Of a DNA stretch of 40,934 bases, positions 23,401 through 30,459 are shown one piece after another (the first letter of the stretch is position 1; every line of letters starts with the position of its first letter). Source of the DNA: a virus. The stretch is taken from positions 1 through 40,934 of IMG/VR virus record IMGVR_UViG_3300032435_000026; one strand, 5' to 3'. Position numbers and translations under genes: made by a program. The notes under the pieces are model-generated. The model was not told where the DNA came from and searched no databases. It saw only the letters and a list, made by a program, of their open reading frames with translations.

Positions 23401-23594
23401 CTCTTCATGTCCACCAAGTCAAAGGGATCTCTGCTCTCGCTCGTAGCCAACGTCAGATCGAGCGTGCCGTCGGGGGCCAGCGTTGCACGCTCCACAGCGA
23501 CGCCCTGCTCGCGCAGCCTCGTGAGCAGCGTGGCGAGCCCTTCCGGCGTCAGACGTCGCTTCGCCTTTGCGTTTTGTGCTGGCTTGTCAGTCAT
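23397..23594 (-). CDS. Small hypothetical protein upstream of int
   Basis: 65 aa; ATG 23594 overlaps the stop of the upstream gene (ATGA) and its own stop overlaps the integrase start, so it is tightly coupled on both sides. Sequence is basic at the start (DKPAQNAKAKRRLTPEGLATLLTRLREQGVAV) then beta-like (ERATLAPDGTLDLTLATSES). Placement next to int is that of an excisionase or directionality factor, but no winged-helix motif is clear. Unrecognised family. Confidence 0.6.
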   Translation of the reverse strand: MTDKPAQNAKAKRRLTPEGLATLLTRLREQGVAVERATLAPDGTLDLTLATSESRDPFDLVDMKR

Positions 23595-23800
23595 CGCACC
23601 CACCATTTCCGTGGCATTGTCCCGTTTTTATTGTGGTCTGGGTCGGACGCGTCCGTCGCTTTCCTGATCCGATAAAAGAGTTGATGGGTCGCGTCTTCGC
23701 TCTTCCCCATCTTGCGGCCGATTTGGACGCCGCTCTTACCGTCATTCTCGTGCGAGTCGAGCGCGGTCAGAATTTGTTCGTCGGTCCACTGCGTGCTCAT
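23591..23800 (-). CDS. Small HTH-like protein
   Basis: 69 aa. MSTQWTDEQILTALDSHENDGKSGVQIGRKMGKSEDATHQLFYRIRKA has the WTDE opening and the I-G-x-x-x-G turn of GcrA-like or SANT-like helix-turn-helix domains, and a basic C-terminus (NKNGTMPRKWWVR). Probably DNA-binding, possibly regulating integration. ATGA-coupled to its neighbours, including overlap with the ASCH-like gene. Confidence 0.6.
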   Translation of the reverse strand: MSTQWTDEQILTALDSHENDGKSGVQIGRKMGKSEDATHQLFYRIRKATDASDPDHNKNGTMPRKWWVR

Positions 23801-24588
23801 AGCTTGCTCGCGATCTCGTCGATATTTCCGCGATGCATGTCAAAGGTCAGCGCCACGATCCAAGGGTTTGCCTCCCAAGCGTCAGTGCCGTGGAGGCTGT
23901 CCCAGAGGTCGGCAAACCAGTCGCGGGCACTGTCCCATCCCACATCACCGCCCATTTCGTGTGCTATTTCAGCAGGCATGTAGTCGCCATGCTCTGTCGG
24001 CTCTGGGTCCATCAGACACCCTTCCGCCACTGCCTCCGCCTCGCTGATGTCCTGCAACCGCTGCACGCGCACATCGGTGACAATCAGGGTCAGGCGGGAG
24101 GCCCATCGAGGCATGTGGATTGATGGTCGCCAATTGGCAACCTCCGGCTCAAATCCGTGCTGACGCCAATCCGGATCGACAGCGTTGCATGCTTCCCCAA
24201 AGATATAGCCATCATTGTCGTCTGCAATGTTCGGTTTTATGCGCGCGCCGTCAGTCCTGTATTCAACGCAGCACCAGATATCCGGGTCCATTTGCGGCCG
24301 CCAAGTCTCCCGCACCCAAAGCCGATCGCCACGGGCGTATGGCATCTTGATCGTTTTCTCGATGAACGCGCCCCCTCCTACCGCATCGGCGGAGAACCGT
24401 GCGTAGCAGTCTGGATCTGCGCTGTCGGGATGGTGGACACGCTCCATCCGTAGATCACCTTCATAATACCCGTCAGCCATTGGCTGCGGCTTGATGATCC
24501 GGCGCGTCTGCGTCTTGCGCTCAGCGACGAGCGCACTGACCATTGCTCCGCTGAAAATTATCGGCTTGGTCGCGTGCTGGTTTGTCAT
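23797..24588 (-). CDS. ASCH-like domain phage protein
   Basis: 263 aa from ATG 24588 (GGAGG upstream). PIIFSGAMVSALVAERKTQTRRIIKPQP at the start, YARGDRLWVRETW in the middle and SIHMPRWASRLTLIVTDVRVQRLQDISEAEAVAEG near residue 180 are typical of the ASCH-like family seen in many phages (sometimes named morphogenetic protein). ASCH folds resemble PUA domains and bind RNA or modified bases. It overlaps the methyltransferase gene (ATGA), which hints at a role tied to nucleic acid modification. Exact function unknown. Confidence 0.75.
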   Translation of the reverse strand: MTNQHATKPIIFSGAMVSALVAERKTQTRRIIKPQPMADGYYEGDLRMERVHHPDSADPDCYARFSADAVGGGAFIEKTIKMPYARGDRLWVRETWRPQMDPDIWCCVEYRTDGARIKPNIADDNDGYIFGEACNAVDPDWRQHGFEPEVANWRPSIHMPRWASRLTLIVTDVRVQRLQDISEAEAVAEGCLMDPEPTEHGDYMPAEIAHEMGGDVGWDSARDWFADLWDSLHGTDAWEANPWIVALTFDMHRGNIDEIASKL

Positions 24589-25196
24589 AGGTAATCCTCC
24601 GGAACTTCGAGGCGCTTTCGGCAAGGCGCGATCCACTCAAACAGCGTCGAATTGTTCGTCCGGCTGTGCCAGACCAACCAGCAATATGCCGTGGCCGATT
24701 TGCCCTTTGGCACGATCTTCCCCTTGTGGATCACCACGCGCTCCGCAAACTGCAAAATGCGGCTCGGCGGGTTCCTGGTGAAGAGGTCTCGGTGACGCGT
24801 TTTCCCCTCAAGAAATGCGATGCGCGCAAAAATCGCGACTCCCACTGTGCTCGTCGCGAGAGCCCGCACGATGAATTGATGCGCAAGACGGAATGGCGGG
24901 TTCGTGATTGTCCAGTCGACAGGCGCAGGCTCTGGCCCGAAAAGGTAATCGTTCACCTGATAGCCTGCTCCATAGTCAAAGATATCTGCGGCACAAACCT
25001 GATGGAAATACTCCTGAAGAGGCCGGGCCATGTAGCCGCGGTTGGCTGCTGGCTCGCGACAAGTCATCATGTTCAGAGGTTCGTGCAGCTGCTCGCACAG
25101 CGCACGTGTTGCCCAAGGCGGTGTTGGGAAATCGTTCAAGCTGTCGTGCGCCTCTTTGCATTGCTGCATCACCGCGCTTGATCGGTTCTGCCTCAT
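24585..25196 (-). CDS. DNA adenine-type methyltransferase (NPPF)
   Basis: 203 aa. FPTPPWATRALCEQL, then CREPAANRGYMARPLQEYF (SAM-binding motif I, usually EPAxGxG), AADIFDYGAGYQVNDYL, and DWTITNPPFRLAHQF with the NPPF catalytic motif of N6-adenine or N4-cytosine methylases. No target-recognition domain is evident, so it is a short, single-domain phage enzyme. Likely modifies phage DNA against host restriction. Overlaps neighbours by four bases on both sides. Confidence 0.85.
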   Translation of the reverse strand: MRQNRSSAVMQQCKEAHDSLNDFPTPPWATRALCEQLHEPLNMMTCREPAANRGYMARPLQEYFHQVCAADIFDYGAGYQVNDYLFGPEPAPVDWTITNPPFRLAHQFIVRALATSTVGVAIFARIAFLEGKTRHRDLFTRNPPSRILQFAERVVIHKGKIVPKGKSATAYCWLVWHSRTNNSTLFEWIAPCRKRLEVPEDYL

Positions 25197-25519
25197 CGCG
25201 GAGTCGCCCTAGCAACCGAGTCCGAGATTATCTCGTGGAAGTCATCCGTCATCGGCTGATTGGGATCCCAAGCGAAGTGGATTTGCGTGGTAGGGCTTGA
25301 CCGCAAAGTGATGCTGGCCGTCAATCCCTCGGACACTTCTTGGCCGTCTCGGATGGCGTCTTTGACGCCGCGCAAAAGGACACACATCGCAGAGTCGTCT
25401 TCGTGCTCGTCCAGCATTTCGATGATCATGTCAGAGACGGCTTCCGCTCCTTCCGCACGTACGATTTCCTCGAACACTTCCAGCGCGTTCCACGCGCTTT
25501 CACGGCTGATCTTATCCAT
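25193..25519 (-). CDS. Small acidic hypothetical protein
   Basis: 108 aa from ATG 25519 (a TTG two codons earlier sits nearer to GGGAG and may be used). Strongly acidic first half (NALEVFEEIVRAEGAEAVSDMIIEMLDEHEDDSAM) with predicted helices, then a beta-like half ITLRSSPTTQIHFAWDPNQPMTDDFHEIISDSV. No known motif. The acidity would suit a DNA-mimic or inhibitor, which is only a guess. Confidence 0.55.
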   Translation of the reverse strand: MDKISRESAWNALEVFEEIVRAEGAEAVSDMIIEMLDEHEDDSAMCVLLRGVKDAIRDGQEVSEGLTASITLRSSPTTQIHFAWDPNQPMTDDFHEIISDSVARATPR

Positions 25520-25552
25520 TGTCAATTCACTCCCTTATCGACGCGCTGGGCG

Positions 25553-25882
25553 TCATTCGTTGGCCATTTCAAGCAAAATGTCTGCGTGGCACGCGCTGCC
25601 GATCGCACACCAGCAGGCGAGGTTTTTGCCCCGCAGATCACGCAGGCGCTTCCTGATTGTGCGGGTCGCCGGAAGATCCTTGAGCATGCTGTTCCTGAAC
25701 CATCCAGCGCAGATGTCACGGAGCTGTTGGTCCTCGCCTTTAAAGCCCGCAGCCCGCGCGCCCTCGATCGTGAACGGGTTCCCGAAGATCGTCGTGCGAT
25801 CAACTTTGACGGTGTTCTCCGGCATCCGCCAACCGGCCTTCCGCGACAGCTGCACGCGCACGAGAATTGGTTTCTGGGTCAC
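25553..25882 (-). CDS. DUF4326 family protein
   Basis: 109 aa. Chosen start is the GTG at 25882, seven bases after AAGGGAG; longer in-frame readings overlap the zinc-finger gene. The pattern MPENTVKVDRTTIFGNPF ... RDICAGWFRNSML ... LRDLRGKNLACWCAIGSACHADILLEMAN is the DUF4326 signature with the conserved W-C and C-H-A-D. The two cysteines and histidine suggest a metal or catalytic site. The family is widespread in phages; its function is not known to me. Confidence 0.82.
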   Translation of the reverse strand: MTQKPILVRVQLSRKAGWRMPENTVKVDRTTIFGNPFTIEGARAAGFKGEDQQLRDICAGWFRNSMLKDLPATRTIRKRLRDLRGKNLACWCAIGSACHADILLEMANE

Positions 25883-25883
25883 A

Positions 25884-26114
25884 TCAATCTCCCTTCGATT
25901 TCCATCGGTCGCGATCCGGCCAGTGATTTTGACGCGCATCGTCGACGTGCCCGGCGACGATGTCTTCTGTCGCGTGCGCTCTTCGCCCGGTGCTTCCACA
26001 CGCAGTGCAACTTCGCTGCTTGTAGAATGGCCATCCTCCTTCGGTCGGAACCCATCCGCTGCCGCTGCAGTCGGGACACGCATATCCGTTGCCGTGCAGG
26101 AACCGATCGGGCAT
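25884..26114 (-). CDS. Small zinc-finger protein
   Basis: 76 aa. Two CxxC pairs with glycine-rich spacing, CPDCSGSGW (residues ~13-21) and CTACGSTGR (~36-44), resemble one DnaJ-type zinc ribbon. Histidine- and aspartate-rich C-terminus. Lies between a two-helix membrane protein and the DUF4326 gene, with a two-base gap to the latter's start. Probably binds zinc; partner unknown. Confidence 0.6.
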   Translation of the reverse strand: MPDRFLHGNGYACPDCSGSGWVPTEGGWPFYKQRSCTACGSTGRRAHATEDIVAGHVDDARQNHWPDRDRWKSKGD

Positions 26115-26117
26115 CGG

Positions 26118-26264
26118 TCACCACAGCCAACCAAAAGCAAGGCCAACGGCCAGGATGGCAAGGTAGACAGCCAGCGCTGTCTGAAGAACCATAATCAAGC
26201 CGCCTCCGATCACGAGAGCGCAGATCACGAACCTGGCCTTCCTTTCGTCATCATCACTGGCCAT
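26118..26264 (-). CDS. Small two-helix membrane protein (48 aa)
   Basis: ATG 26264 follows AAAGGAG. After a charged start (MASDDDERKAR) come two hydrophobic helices (FVICALVIGGGLIMVLQ and LAVYLAILAVGLAFGWLW). No other motif. Such short inner-membrane proteins in early phage operons can be superinfection-exclusion or holin-like factors; nothing here decides between them. Confidence 0.6.
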   Translation of the reverse strand: MASDDDERKARFVICALVIGGGLIMVLQTALAVYLAILAVGLAFGWLW

Positions 26265-26517
26265 TGTCGGCTCCTTTCGCTGAGCTGTAAAACTCGGCCG
26301 CGTGGTCGTTGAGGATCCGCGCGACCTTTGCAGCGAGTTCATCTGCATCCTCGAAAATGTCCTCGGGGATCAGGAGGATCGGGAACCGGAGCGAGAACGT
26401 CGTTGTGCCGGTTGCGGCGTCGCGCCTCGGCGCATCGCTGCAGTGGATCGCTAACGCACCCCTTTTCCGGATCCTCATTGAGGTCCGCGTGACCTCGAAA
26501 TACTTGTGGTCAAACAT
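26254..26517 (-). CDS. Hypothetical protein (87 aa)
   Basis: Overlaps the start of the membrane protein gene by 11 bp. Beta-rich N-terminal half (MFDHKYFEVTRTSMRIRKRGALAIHCSD), then TTFSLRFPILLIPEDIFEDADELAAKVARILNDHAAEF, a strand plus helix. No family recognised. Small and soluble. Confidence 0.55.
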   Translation of the reverse strand: MFDHKYFEVTRTSMRIRKRGALAIHCSDAPRRDAATGTTTFSLRFPILLIPEDIFEDADELAAKVARILNDHAAEFYSSAKGADNGQ

Positions 26518-26523
26518 TGATCG

Positions 26524-26991
26524 TCACTCCTTCTTGCGCTCTGGGCCCGGCGCGGCCAGCGCCAGCGGGGATCCTTTGGCTGTGACCGCGTCGATCACGG
26601 ATCGCCCATCTGCCAGCTGGATATGCGGCAGGAACGCAGTGTCCGCGTCCATCAGGCCGCAGCTGATCATTGCCGCCTGGGCCTTGATCCAATCCGCCAG
26701 CACCGCCCAAGTCGCCTGCTCGGCCTGCAGCCGGGCCTTCGCTCGATGCTCGGCTGGCGTTTTCCGCATCCTGTTTGAGTGAGGGTTTTCGCGCAGCCAG
26801 GCTGCTTCGTATGCAGCCACGCTGACTGGTACGGTGATCTGGCGCCCGCGCAGACGAAACAGGGCGATGATCAGGTCAAGATCGTCGTCGACCATAAAGC
26901 CGACAGCTGAAGCGCCAACGTTGCGCAGCGTTTCGCGGATTTCGCGCTCCCGCGCTTGGCCTGCTGAAGCGGATGCGTAAGGCAGGTTCAT
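26524..26991 (-). CDS. Conserved phage hypothetical protein (155 aa)
   Basis: IRETLRNVGASAVGFMVDDDLDLIIALFRLRGRQITVPVSVAAYEAAWLRENP (residues ~18-70) followed by a helical QATWAVLADWIKAQAAMISCGLMDADTAFLPHIQLADGRSV segment. I recall similar proteins from alphaproteobacterial prophages without an assigned role. The predicted alpha/beta N-terminal part followed by a helix is compact. Stop precedes the next gene by six bases; its start overlaps the neighbour by four. Confidence 0.65.
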   Translation of the reverse strand: MNLPYASASAGQAREREIRETLRNVGASAVGFMVDDDLDLIIALFRLRGRQITVPVSVAAYEAAWLRENPHSNRMRKTPAEHRAKARLQAEQATWAVLADWIKAQAAMISCGLMDADTAFLPHIQLADGRSVIDAVTAKGSPLALAAPGPERKKE

Positions 26992-27233
26992 GATGCAGCA
27001 TCCAGCGCGGATGCACGGCTGGCAGAAAACGTCGGTCGGCTCTCAATTGTGATTGAATAGCGCACCCATGGTCCGCCAAGCGTTCTGACGAAGCATTCAT
27101 CGACATCGTATTCCGCGTGAAAAGCGCAATAGTCTGCTGCCCACCTTTCCGCAGCGGTTTCCTCATCGAAAGCGGCAATTGTTACCAATCGGCCTTCTTC
27201 AAGATTGCTGTCGGAAACGTCAAAAGTTGCCAC
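26988..27233 (-). CDS. Small hypothetical protein (81 aa)
   Basis: Best start is the GTG at 27233, one base after the lipoprotein stop, giving MATFDVSDSNLEEGRLVTIAAFDEETAAERWAADYCAFHAEYDVDECFVRTLGGPWVRYSI; other upstream GTGs are possible and the ribosome site is weak. Composition is acidic and beta-alpha. ATGA-coupled to the following gene. No family recognised. Confidence 0.5.
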   Translation of the reverse strand: MATFDVSDSNLEEGRLVTIAAFDEETAAERWAADYCAFHAEYDVDECFVRTLGGPWVRYSITIESRPTFSASRASALDAAS

Positions 27234-27234
27234 T

Positions 27235-27579
27235 TCAGCAACCACGCGTTTGCGCAGCTGCTTGGAGCGCTTCGGCTTCGCCACGCATCTGGGCGATCGC
27301 GGGTGCCTGATCATTGCCGCCGACGAATAATGCAGCTGGCCAGAACACGAGCAGAGCGATTGCGGTCGTCGCGGCGTCTGCGTTTGCCTGCTGCGCCTGC
27401 TGGCCCGTGGCGGTCGCCAGGCGGGCATTGAGCCGCTGCGCCTCGGTGGTCAGCTGGCCACACGACATTCCTGCAAACAGCGTCGGGCTGACGTAGTTTG
27501 CGGCGATCTGGTCGGGCGCGGTCGCGCAGGCCGAAAGGGCAAGCGTGGCGGCGAAGGCAAGTGCGGTGGAATGTTTCAT
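27235..27579 (-). CDS. Small lipoprotein
   Basis: 114 aa. Signal peptide with lipobox LSAC (cysteine 18), then ATAPDQIAANYVSPTLFAGMSCGQLTTEAQRLNARL, a glutamine/alanine helix, and a hydrophobic stretch TTAIALLVFWPAALFVGG. Very similar in plan to chromosomal lipoproteins of Rhodobacteraceae that I recall, so it may be a host gene carried as a moron, perhaps modifying the cell surface. Overlaps the DUF5131 gene stop region by four bases. Confidence 0.75.
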   Translation of the reverse strand: MKHSTALAFAATLALSACATAPDQIAANYVSPTLFAGMSCGQLTTEAQRLNARLATATGQQAQQANADAATTAIALLVFWPAALFVGGNDQAPAIAQMRGEAEALQAAAQTRGC

Positions 27580-28670
27580 GATCTTTCCCTTGTTTGTGAT
27601 TTTTTATTTGCTGTCGTGTTTTTGTGATTTCGCGGCATCTGGCTCCACTCACGTCCATCAAGCTGGCGGCCTGCAGCCTTCTTTCCGACGCGCAGGACTC
27701 CGTGGTGACCCGGAAGCGCATCAAAGCCCTGCCTGTCCAGCCAGCCGCCATGAACGCGGACCAGGTGCGGCGTCATCAACCCCTTAGGTCGATCAGGCGC
27801 AGTGGAGATCGCTGTGACGCCATCGATCTGCATCGCCGGAGCCCACTCGCCCCATTGCTTGAAGAAGAACGCGACCTTTGCAGACTCGCACTGGTCGCGC
27901 AGAGACCGTGCCCAATCCACCAGCATCGGTCGCGCGTTCTTGCCGCTCTCGCCCCCGACGATCACCCAATCGATTCCGGTGCGGCTGCCACCTGTGAGTC
28001 TGCCCCCGATCAGCGCGTCCATCGTTCTGCCGTTCGGGCTGCCGGTGGGCTGGATGCGATCAAGACGCACTGCGCCAAGCAGTGGCTCTGCGCTGACGAA
28101 CCGCACTGCTGCTGGCGTCGCGAGAAGCGGCCCGATCCGTTCGTTTGCAGTGGCTTGGTTCTCGACCGATGTGCCAAGCCAGACGTTGGGCAATGCACCG
28201 TAGCGATCGACGGTGCTGGCGATCCTATTTTGCCAAAGGGTCTCCATCACCTTCAACCAACGCGCGTATGGAGCGTTTGCGAAATACTGCGCCATCCGCT
28301 CTGGCCGCTTCGTCAGAACCTGGAACGTGTGCTGCGGTGCCAGCGCCATGACGGCGAACACTTGGTCGATCCATTCATCCGGGACGCTCTCGTGGAAAAG
28401 ATCGCCGTGCGCGCAAACGAAGATCATGCGCGGGCGCTTCCACTGCAGCGGTTGCTGCATCCACTGATCGTTGAGACGCACCTCGCCGTTCCAGACAGCG
28501 CGGCCGCCAACCTCGCGAGTAAGGCCTGTCCTGCTCGGGTGATGGCGCAGGCGCGTGGCAGCAAGGCCCATCGCGTAGCAGTTCGTGCAGCCCGCGCTGA
28601 CCATGGTGCAGCCGGTGATGGGATTCCACGTTGCGTCGGTCCATTCAATCTTCGATGTGTCTGCCATCAT
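27576..28670 (-). CDS. Phage Gp37/Gp68 family (DUF5131) protein
   Basis: 364 aa. Begins TSKIEWTDATWNPITGCTMVSAGCTNCYAMGLA, with cysteines 21, 28 and 31 (C-x6-C-x2-C), the invariant opening of Gp37/Gp68 proteins; then FVCAHGDLFHESVPDEWIDQVFAVM, FQVLTKRPERM, PNVWLGTSVENQ, RFVSAEPLLG and DWVIVGGESGKNARPM. The three-cysteine motif and barrel-like spacing suggest a radical-SAM-like iron-sulfur enzyme, which is inference. It sits in the same operon as a methyltransferase, ASCH-like and DUF4326 genes. The C-terminal tail is basic. Confidence 0.88.
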   Translation of the reverse strand: MMADTSKIEWTDATWNPITGCTMVSAGCTNCYAMGLAATRLRHHPSRTGLTREVGGRAVWNGEVRLNDQWMQQPLQWKRPRMIFVCAHGDLFHESVPDEWIDQVFAVMALAPQHTFQVLTKRPERMAQYFANAPYARWLKVMETLWQNRIASTVDRYGALPNVWLGTSVENQATANERIGPLLATPAAVRFVSAEPLLGAVRLDRIQPTGSPNGRTMDALIGGRLTGGSRTGIDWVIVGGESGKNARPMLVDWARSLRDQCESAKVAFFFKQWGEWAPAMQIDGVTAISTAPDRPKGLMTPHLVRVHGGWLDRQGFDALPGHHGVLRVGKKAAGRQLDGREWSQMPRNHKNTTANKKSQTRERS

Positions 28671-28686
28671 CGCGCTCCGGACCGGC

Positions 28687-28812
28687 TCATTGAAAGACCG
28701 CAGCGGCGAAGATCAGGATTAGGAACGTCCCGACCAGTGAGAGCATGCCAATCACGTCCCCGATCCAGTGATCGTCAAGCGCGCAGATGAACTTCCAAGC
28801 ATTGCGGATCAT
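28687..28812 (-). CDS. 41-aa single-helix membrane protein
   Basis: ATG 28812 with AAGGAG nine bases upstream and overlapping the previous stop (ATGA). Sequence opens MIRNAWKFICALDDHWIGDV and continues with a single hydrophobic helix (IGMLSLVGTFLILIFAAAVF). Coupling on its upstream side makes translation likely despite its small size. Function unknown. Confidence 0.55.
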   Translation of the reverse strand: MIRNAWKFICALDDHWIGDVIGMLSLVGTFLILIFAAAVFQ

Positions 28813-29162
28813 TGGCTGGGCTCCTTGTTCGAAGGTGAAGGTTCAATTTGCGGTGAAGGATTAGGCGCTGGCGAACCGACAAAAACGGACTGATTGTTGT
28901 AGCAGCGCGGGCAAACGGCCAGCCTGATGGTTGCCTGCAAGCCTCGTCCGCTGGCGGACATTGGCAAATAAAATCCTTCCCAAGTAAGCCCGCAGTTTCC
29001 GCAGCTGATCGTCGAGGCTCGGCGCGCCAAAACATCGGCTTTCGCGTCGCCGGGATAATCCTCGAACATCTCCAGCAGCTCTTTGAGGGCTTCGGTGGTT
29101 TCGGGATCCAAAGAGTCGAGCAGTGACTTGTTGAGTGCGGCACTGAGCGCCCGCGCAATCAC
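28809..29162 (-). CDS. Zinc-ribbon-like hypothetical protein
   Basis: 117 aa from a GTG at 29162 that overlaps the upstream stop (GTGA). Helical N-terminal half (SLLDSLDPETTEALKELLEMFEDYPGD), then a ribbon CGNC ... CPRC around residues 54-87, and a proline-rich C-terminal tail. Likely binds one zinc ion. Second gene of the leftward early operon. No family named. Confidence 0.6.
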   Translation of the reverse strand: MIARALSAALNKSLLDSLDPETTEALKELLEMFEDYPGDAKADVLARRASTISCGNCGLTWEGFYLPMSASGRGLQATIRLAVCPRCYNNQSVFVGSPAPNPSPQIEPSPSNKEPSQ

Positions 29163-29413
29163 GCCTCCACCTCGCCAAGCTGAAGCTGCACCGCGCGGTT
29201 AGCCATCTTGAGCCAGTTCGACGCAGCGTGATCGGCGGTTACGCCGGTGGCGTAGACGTCCAGCAGATGGACCTCGTGCATATGCGTTGCCTTGCCAGGC
29301 TCAAGGGTTGACCCGTAATGCTCGAGCACAAGTTCAGCTAGCCGCGCCGCGCGATCCTCGCGCTCGGTTCCATTCATCTGTTGCGTTGCCTGGTGTAGCG
29401 CAGTCGGTTCCAT
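29159..29413 (-). CDS. First gene of leftward early operon (84 aa)
   Basis: ATG 29413 is preceded by GGAGG; the in-frame extension to 29569 crosses the operator region and is rejected. Helical sequence (EDRAARLAELVLEHYGSTLEPGKATHMHEVHLLDVYATGVTADHAASNWLKMANRAVQ). Being first from the divergent promoter it is expected to be expressed immediately after infection, so a regulator is plausible, yet no clear helix-turn-helix is seen. Unrecognised. Confidence 0.6.
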   Translation of the reverse strand: MEPTALHQATQQMNGTEREDRAARLAELVLEHYGSTLEPGKATHMHEVHLLDVYATGVTADHAASNWLKMANRAVQLQLGEVEA

Positions 29414-29438
29414 TCGAGCCTCCGGTTCCTGGTGCTCG

Positions 29439-29567
29439 CATATTGAGGGGATAAAACCCCCGGTCAAGTTAAAAGAGGGAGTTAAATCCTCTGGCCGGTC
29501 TGCGTTGCACTTTTCCCGGCTTTTTTTTGCACTTGACGGGTAGGGGGAAAATCTCCCAGATACCGCC
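29439..29567. promoter_or_regulatory. Divergent early promoters with three operator-like repeats
   Basis: Leftward promoter: TTGACC (-35, minus strand, 29462-29467), 17-bp spacer, AATATG (29439-29444). Rightward: TTGACG (29533-29538), 17-bp spacer, CCAGAT (29556-29561). Three related inverted repeats: GGGGATAAAACCCC (29447-29460) inside the leftward spacer, AGAGG...CCTCT (29474-29492) in the middle, and GGGGGAAAATCTCCC (29543-29557) inside the rightward spacer. This is the layout of a lambda-type switch. The rightward start would fall at or next to the ATG of the Cro-like gene. Confidence 0.72.
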
Positions 29568-29792
29568 ATGGATCAACTCATTGCGGAAATCGAGTCGTAT
29601 TGCACCGCTGCTGGCATTTCGCCGCAGAGGTTGCTGCGCGAGGCTATCGACGCCTCTTGGGGCACTTGGGGTGCTTGGAAGGATGGAGTGTCCAGTCCGA
29701 CGATGCGAATCGTTGACCGGACCCGTGTCTACATGGCTGCGCATCCTCCGGCACAGGCCAGTGCCCCACCTGCCGACGGGGAGGCTGCGTGA
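29568..29792 (+). CDS. Cro-like DNA-binding protein
   Basis: 74 aa. MDQLIAEIESYCTAAGISPQRLLREAIDASWGTWGAWKDGVSSPTMRIVDRTRVYMAAHPP looks like a small lambda-repressor-type helix-turn-helix (helices IAEIESYCTAAG, SPQRLLREAI, and SPTMRIVDRTRVYM). First rightward early gene; it would bind the three inverted repeats just upstream. No ribosome site precedes the ATG, so the message may be leaderless. Overlaps the next gene by four bases. Confidence 0.7.
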   Translation: MDQLIAEIESYCTAAGISPQRLLREAIDASWGTWGAWKDGVSSPTMRIVDRTRVYMAAHPPAQASAPPADGEAA

Positions 29793-30220
29793 TGAGCGAG
29801 GAATGGAGCCATTGGGTCGAGCACGACGGCGGATCGGTCGAAGGGCTTTTAAACTTGCCCTGCACAATCCAGTTTCAAGCCCGGCTTCCGGGCATCACAG
29901 AGCCAGCGGATGGACAACCTATTTCGGACGACTGGCCAGGCTTTCTTTGGCGCTGGAAGCAAGTCCGCGTCGGATGGGTCAAGACGAAGCTGAAGCGCGT
30001 CTGCGACGACCCGGACTATGCGGCGGTCATCCGTTACCGGATTCGAAAGCCGCGCGGTCTTTCAATCCTCGAGCGCATCGCAGCCAACCCGGCACACATC
30101 ATCAAGCCAGACCGCGAGCCGCGTGCGCCCGGCCAAAAACGCATCCCCACGCCTGTCGACTTGGGGCGGAGCTTCGGCTCCGCCTGCTTTTTGCCGCAGA
30201 CCGAAGGGATCAAATCATGA
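29789..30220 (+). CDS. Hypothetical early protein (143 aa)
   Basis: Start GTG 29789 or the adjacent ATG 29792. SEEWSHWVEHDGGSVEGLLNLPCTIQFQARLPGITEPADGQPISDDWPGFLWRWKQVRVGWVKTKLKRVCDDPDYAAVIRYRIRKPRGL reads as a compact beta-rich protein with many tryptophans. The last ~20 codons are encoded through a perfect stem-loop (30165-30184) followed by a T-run, so the 3' end may contain an attenuator. ATGA-coupled to the next gene. Unknown role. Confidence 0.6.
   Translation: MMSEEWSHWVEHDGGSVEGLLNLPCTIQFQARLPGITEPADGQPISDDWPGFLWRWKQVRVGWVKTKLKRVCDDPDYAAVIRYRIRKPRGLSILERIAANPAHIIKPDREPRAPGQKRIPTPVDLGRSFGSACFLPQTEGIKS
30165..30192 (+). terminator. Terminator-like hairpin inside an early gene
   Basis: Perfect 8-bp stem GGCGGAGC / GCTCCGCC with a TTCG tetraloop, then TGCTTTTTG. 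It has all elements of an intrinsic terminator or attenuator but is within the coding sequence of the 143-aa ORF, about 30 bases before its stop. Confidence 0.6.
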
Positions 30221-30459
30221 AGTGGTACCAGAGCATGCCTCAAGATGACGAAGCAAAGGAAATGCATCCGTTCTGGCCCGAGCCGCTGTCGCACGCCCAG
30301 CTGAAGGACTTCCGCAGCATGCTGGATATCTTAATCGCCATCCGCAAAAGTCGGTTGGAAGGCACGATCCCTGCTGAAATCTTTTTCGACGACGACGGAA
30401 CAACGCTCGTGCTGAGCGCACCGCGCCCGATCGAGCATAGCACGGAGGCCGCAGAGTGA
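30217..30459 (+). CDS. Small hypothetical protein (80 aa)
   Basis: ATG 30217 overlaps the previous stop and follows AAGGGA. MKWYQSMPQDDEAKEMHPFWPEPLSHAQLKDFRSMLDILIAIRKSRLEGTIPAEIFFDDDGTTLVLSAP is acidic, helix then strand pair. Lies directly before and overlapping the GapR-like gene (GTGA). No family recognised. Confidence 0.6.
   Translation: MKWYQSMPQDDEAKEMHPFWPEPLSHAQLKDFRSMLDILIAIRKSRLEGTIPAEIFFDDDGTTLVLSAPRPIEHSTEAAE

Noticed and set aside
29527-29567. Upstream part of a 310-codon frame running from 29527 to 30459
   Set aside because: Only its last 80 codons, from ATG 30217, look coding; the earlier part is a shadow of the Cro-like and 143-aa genes.
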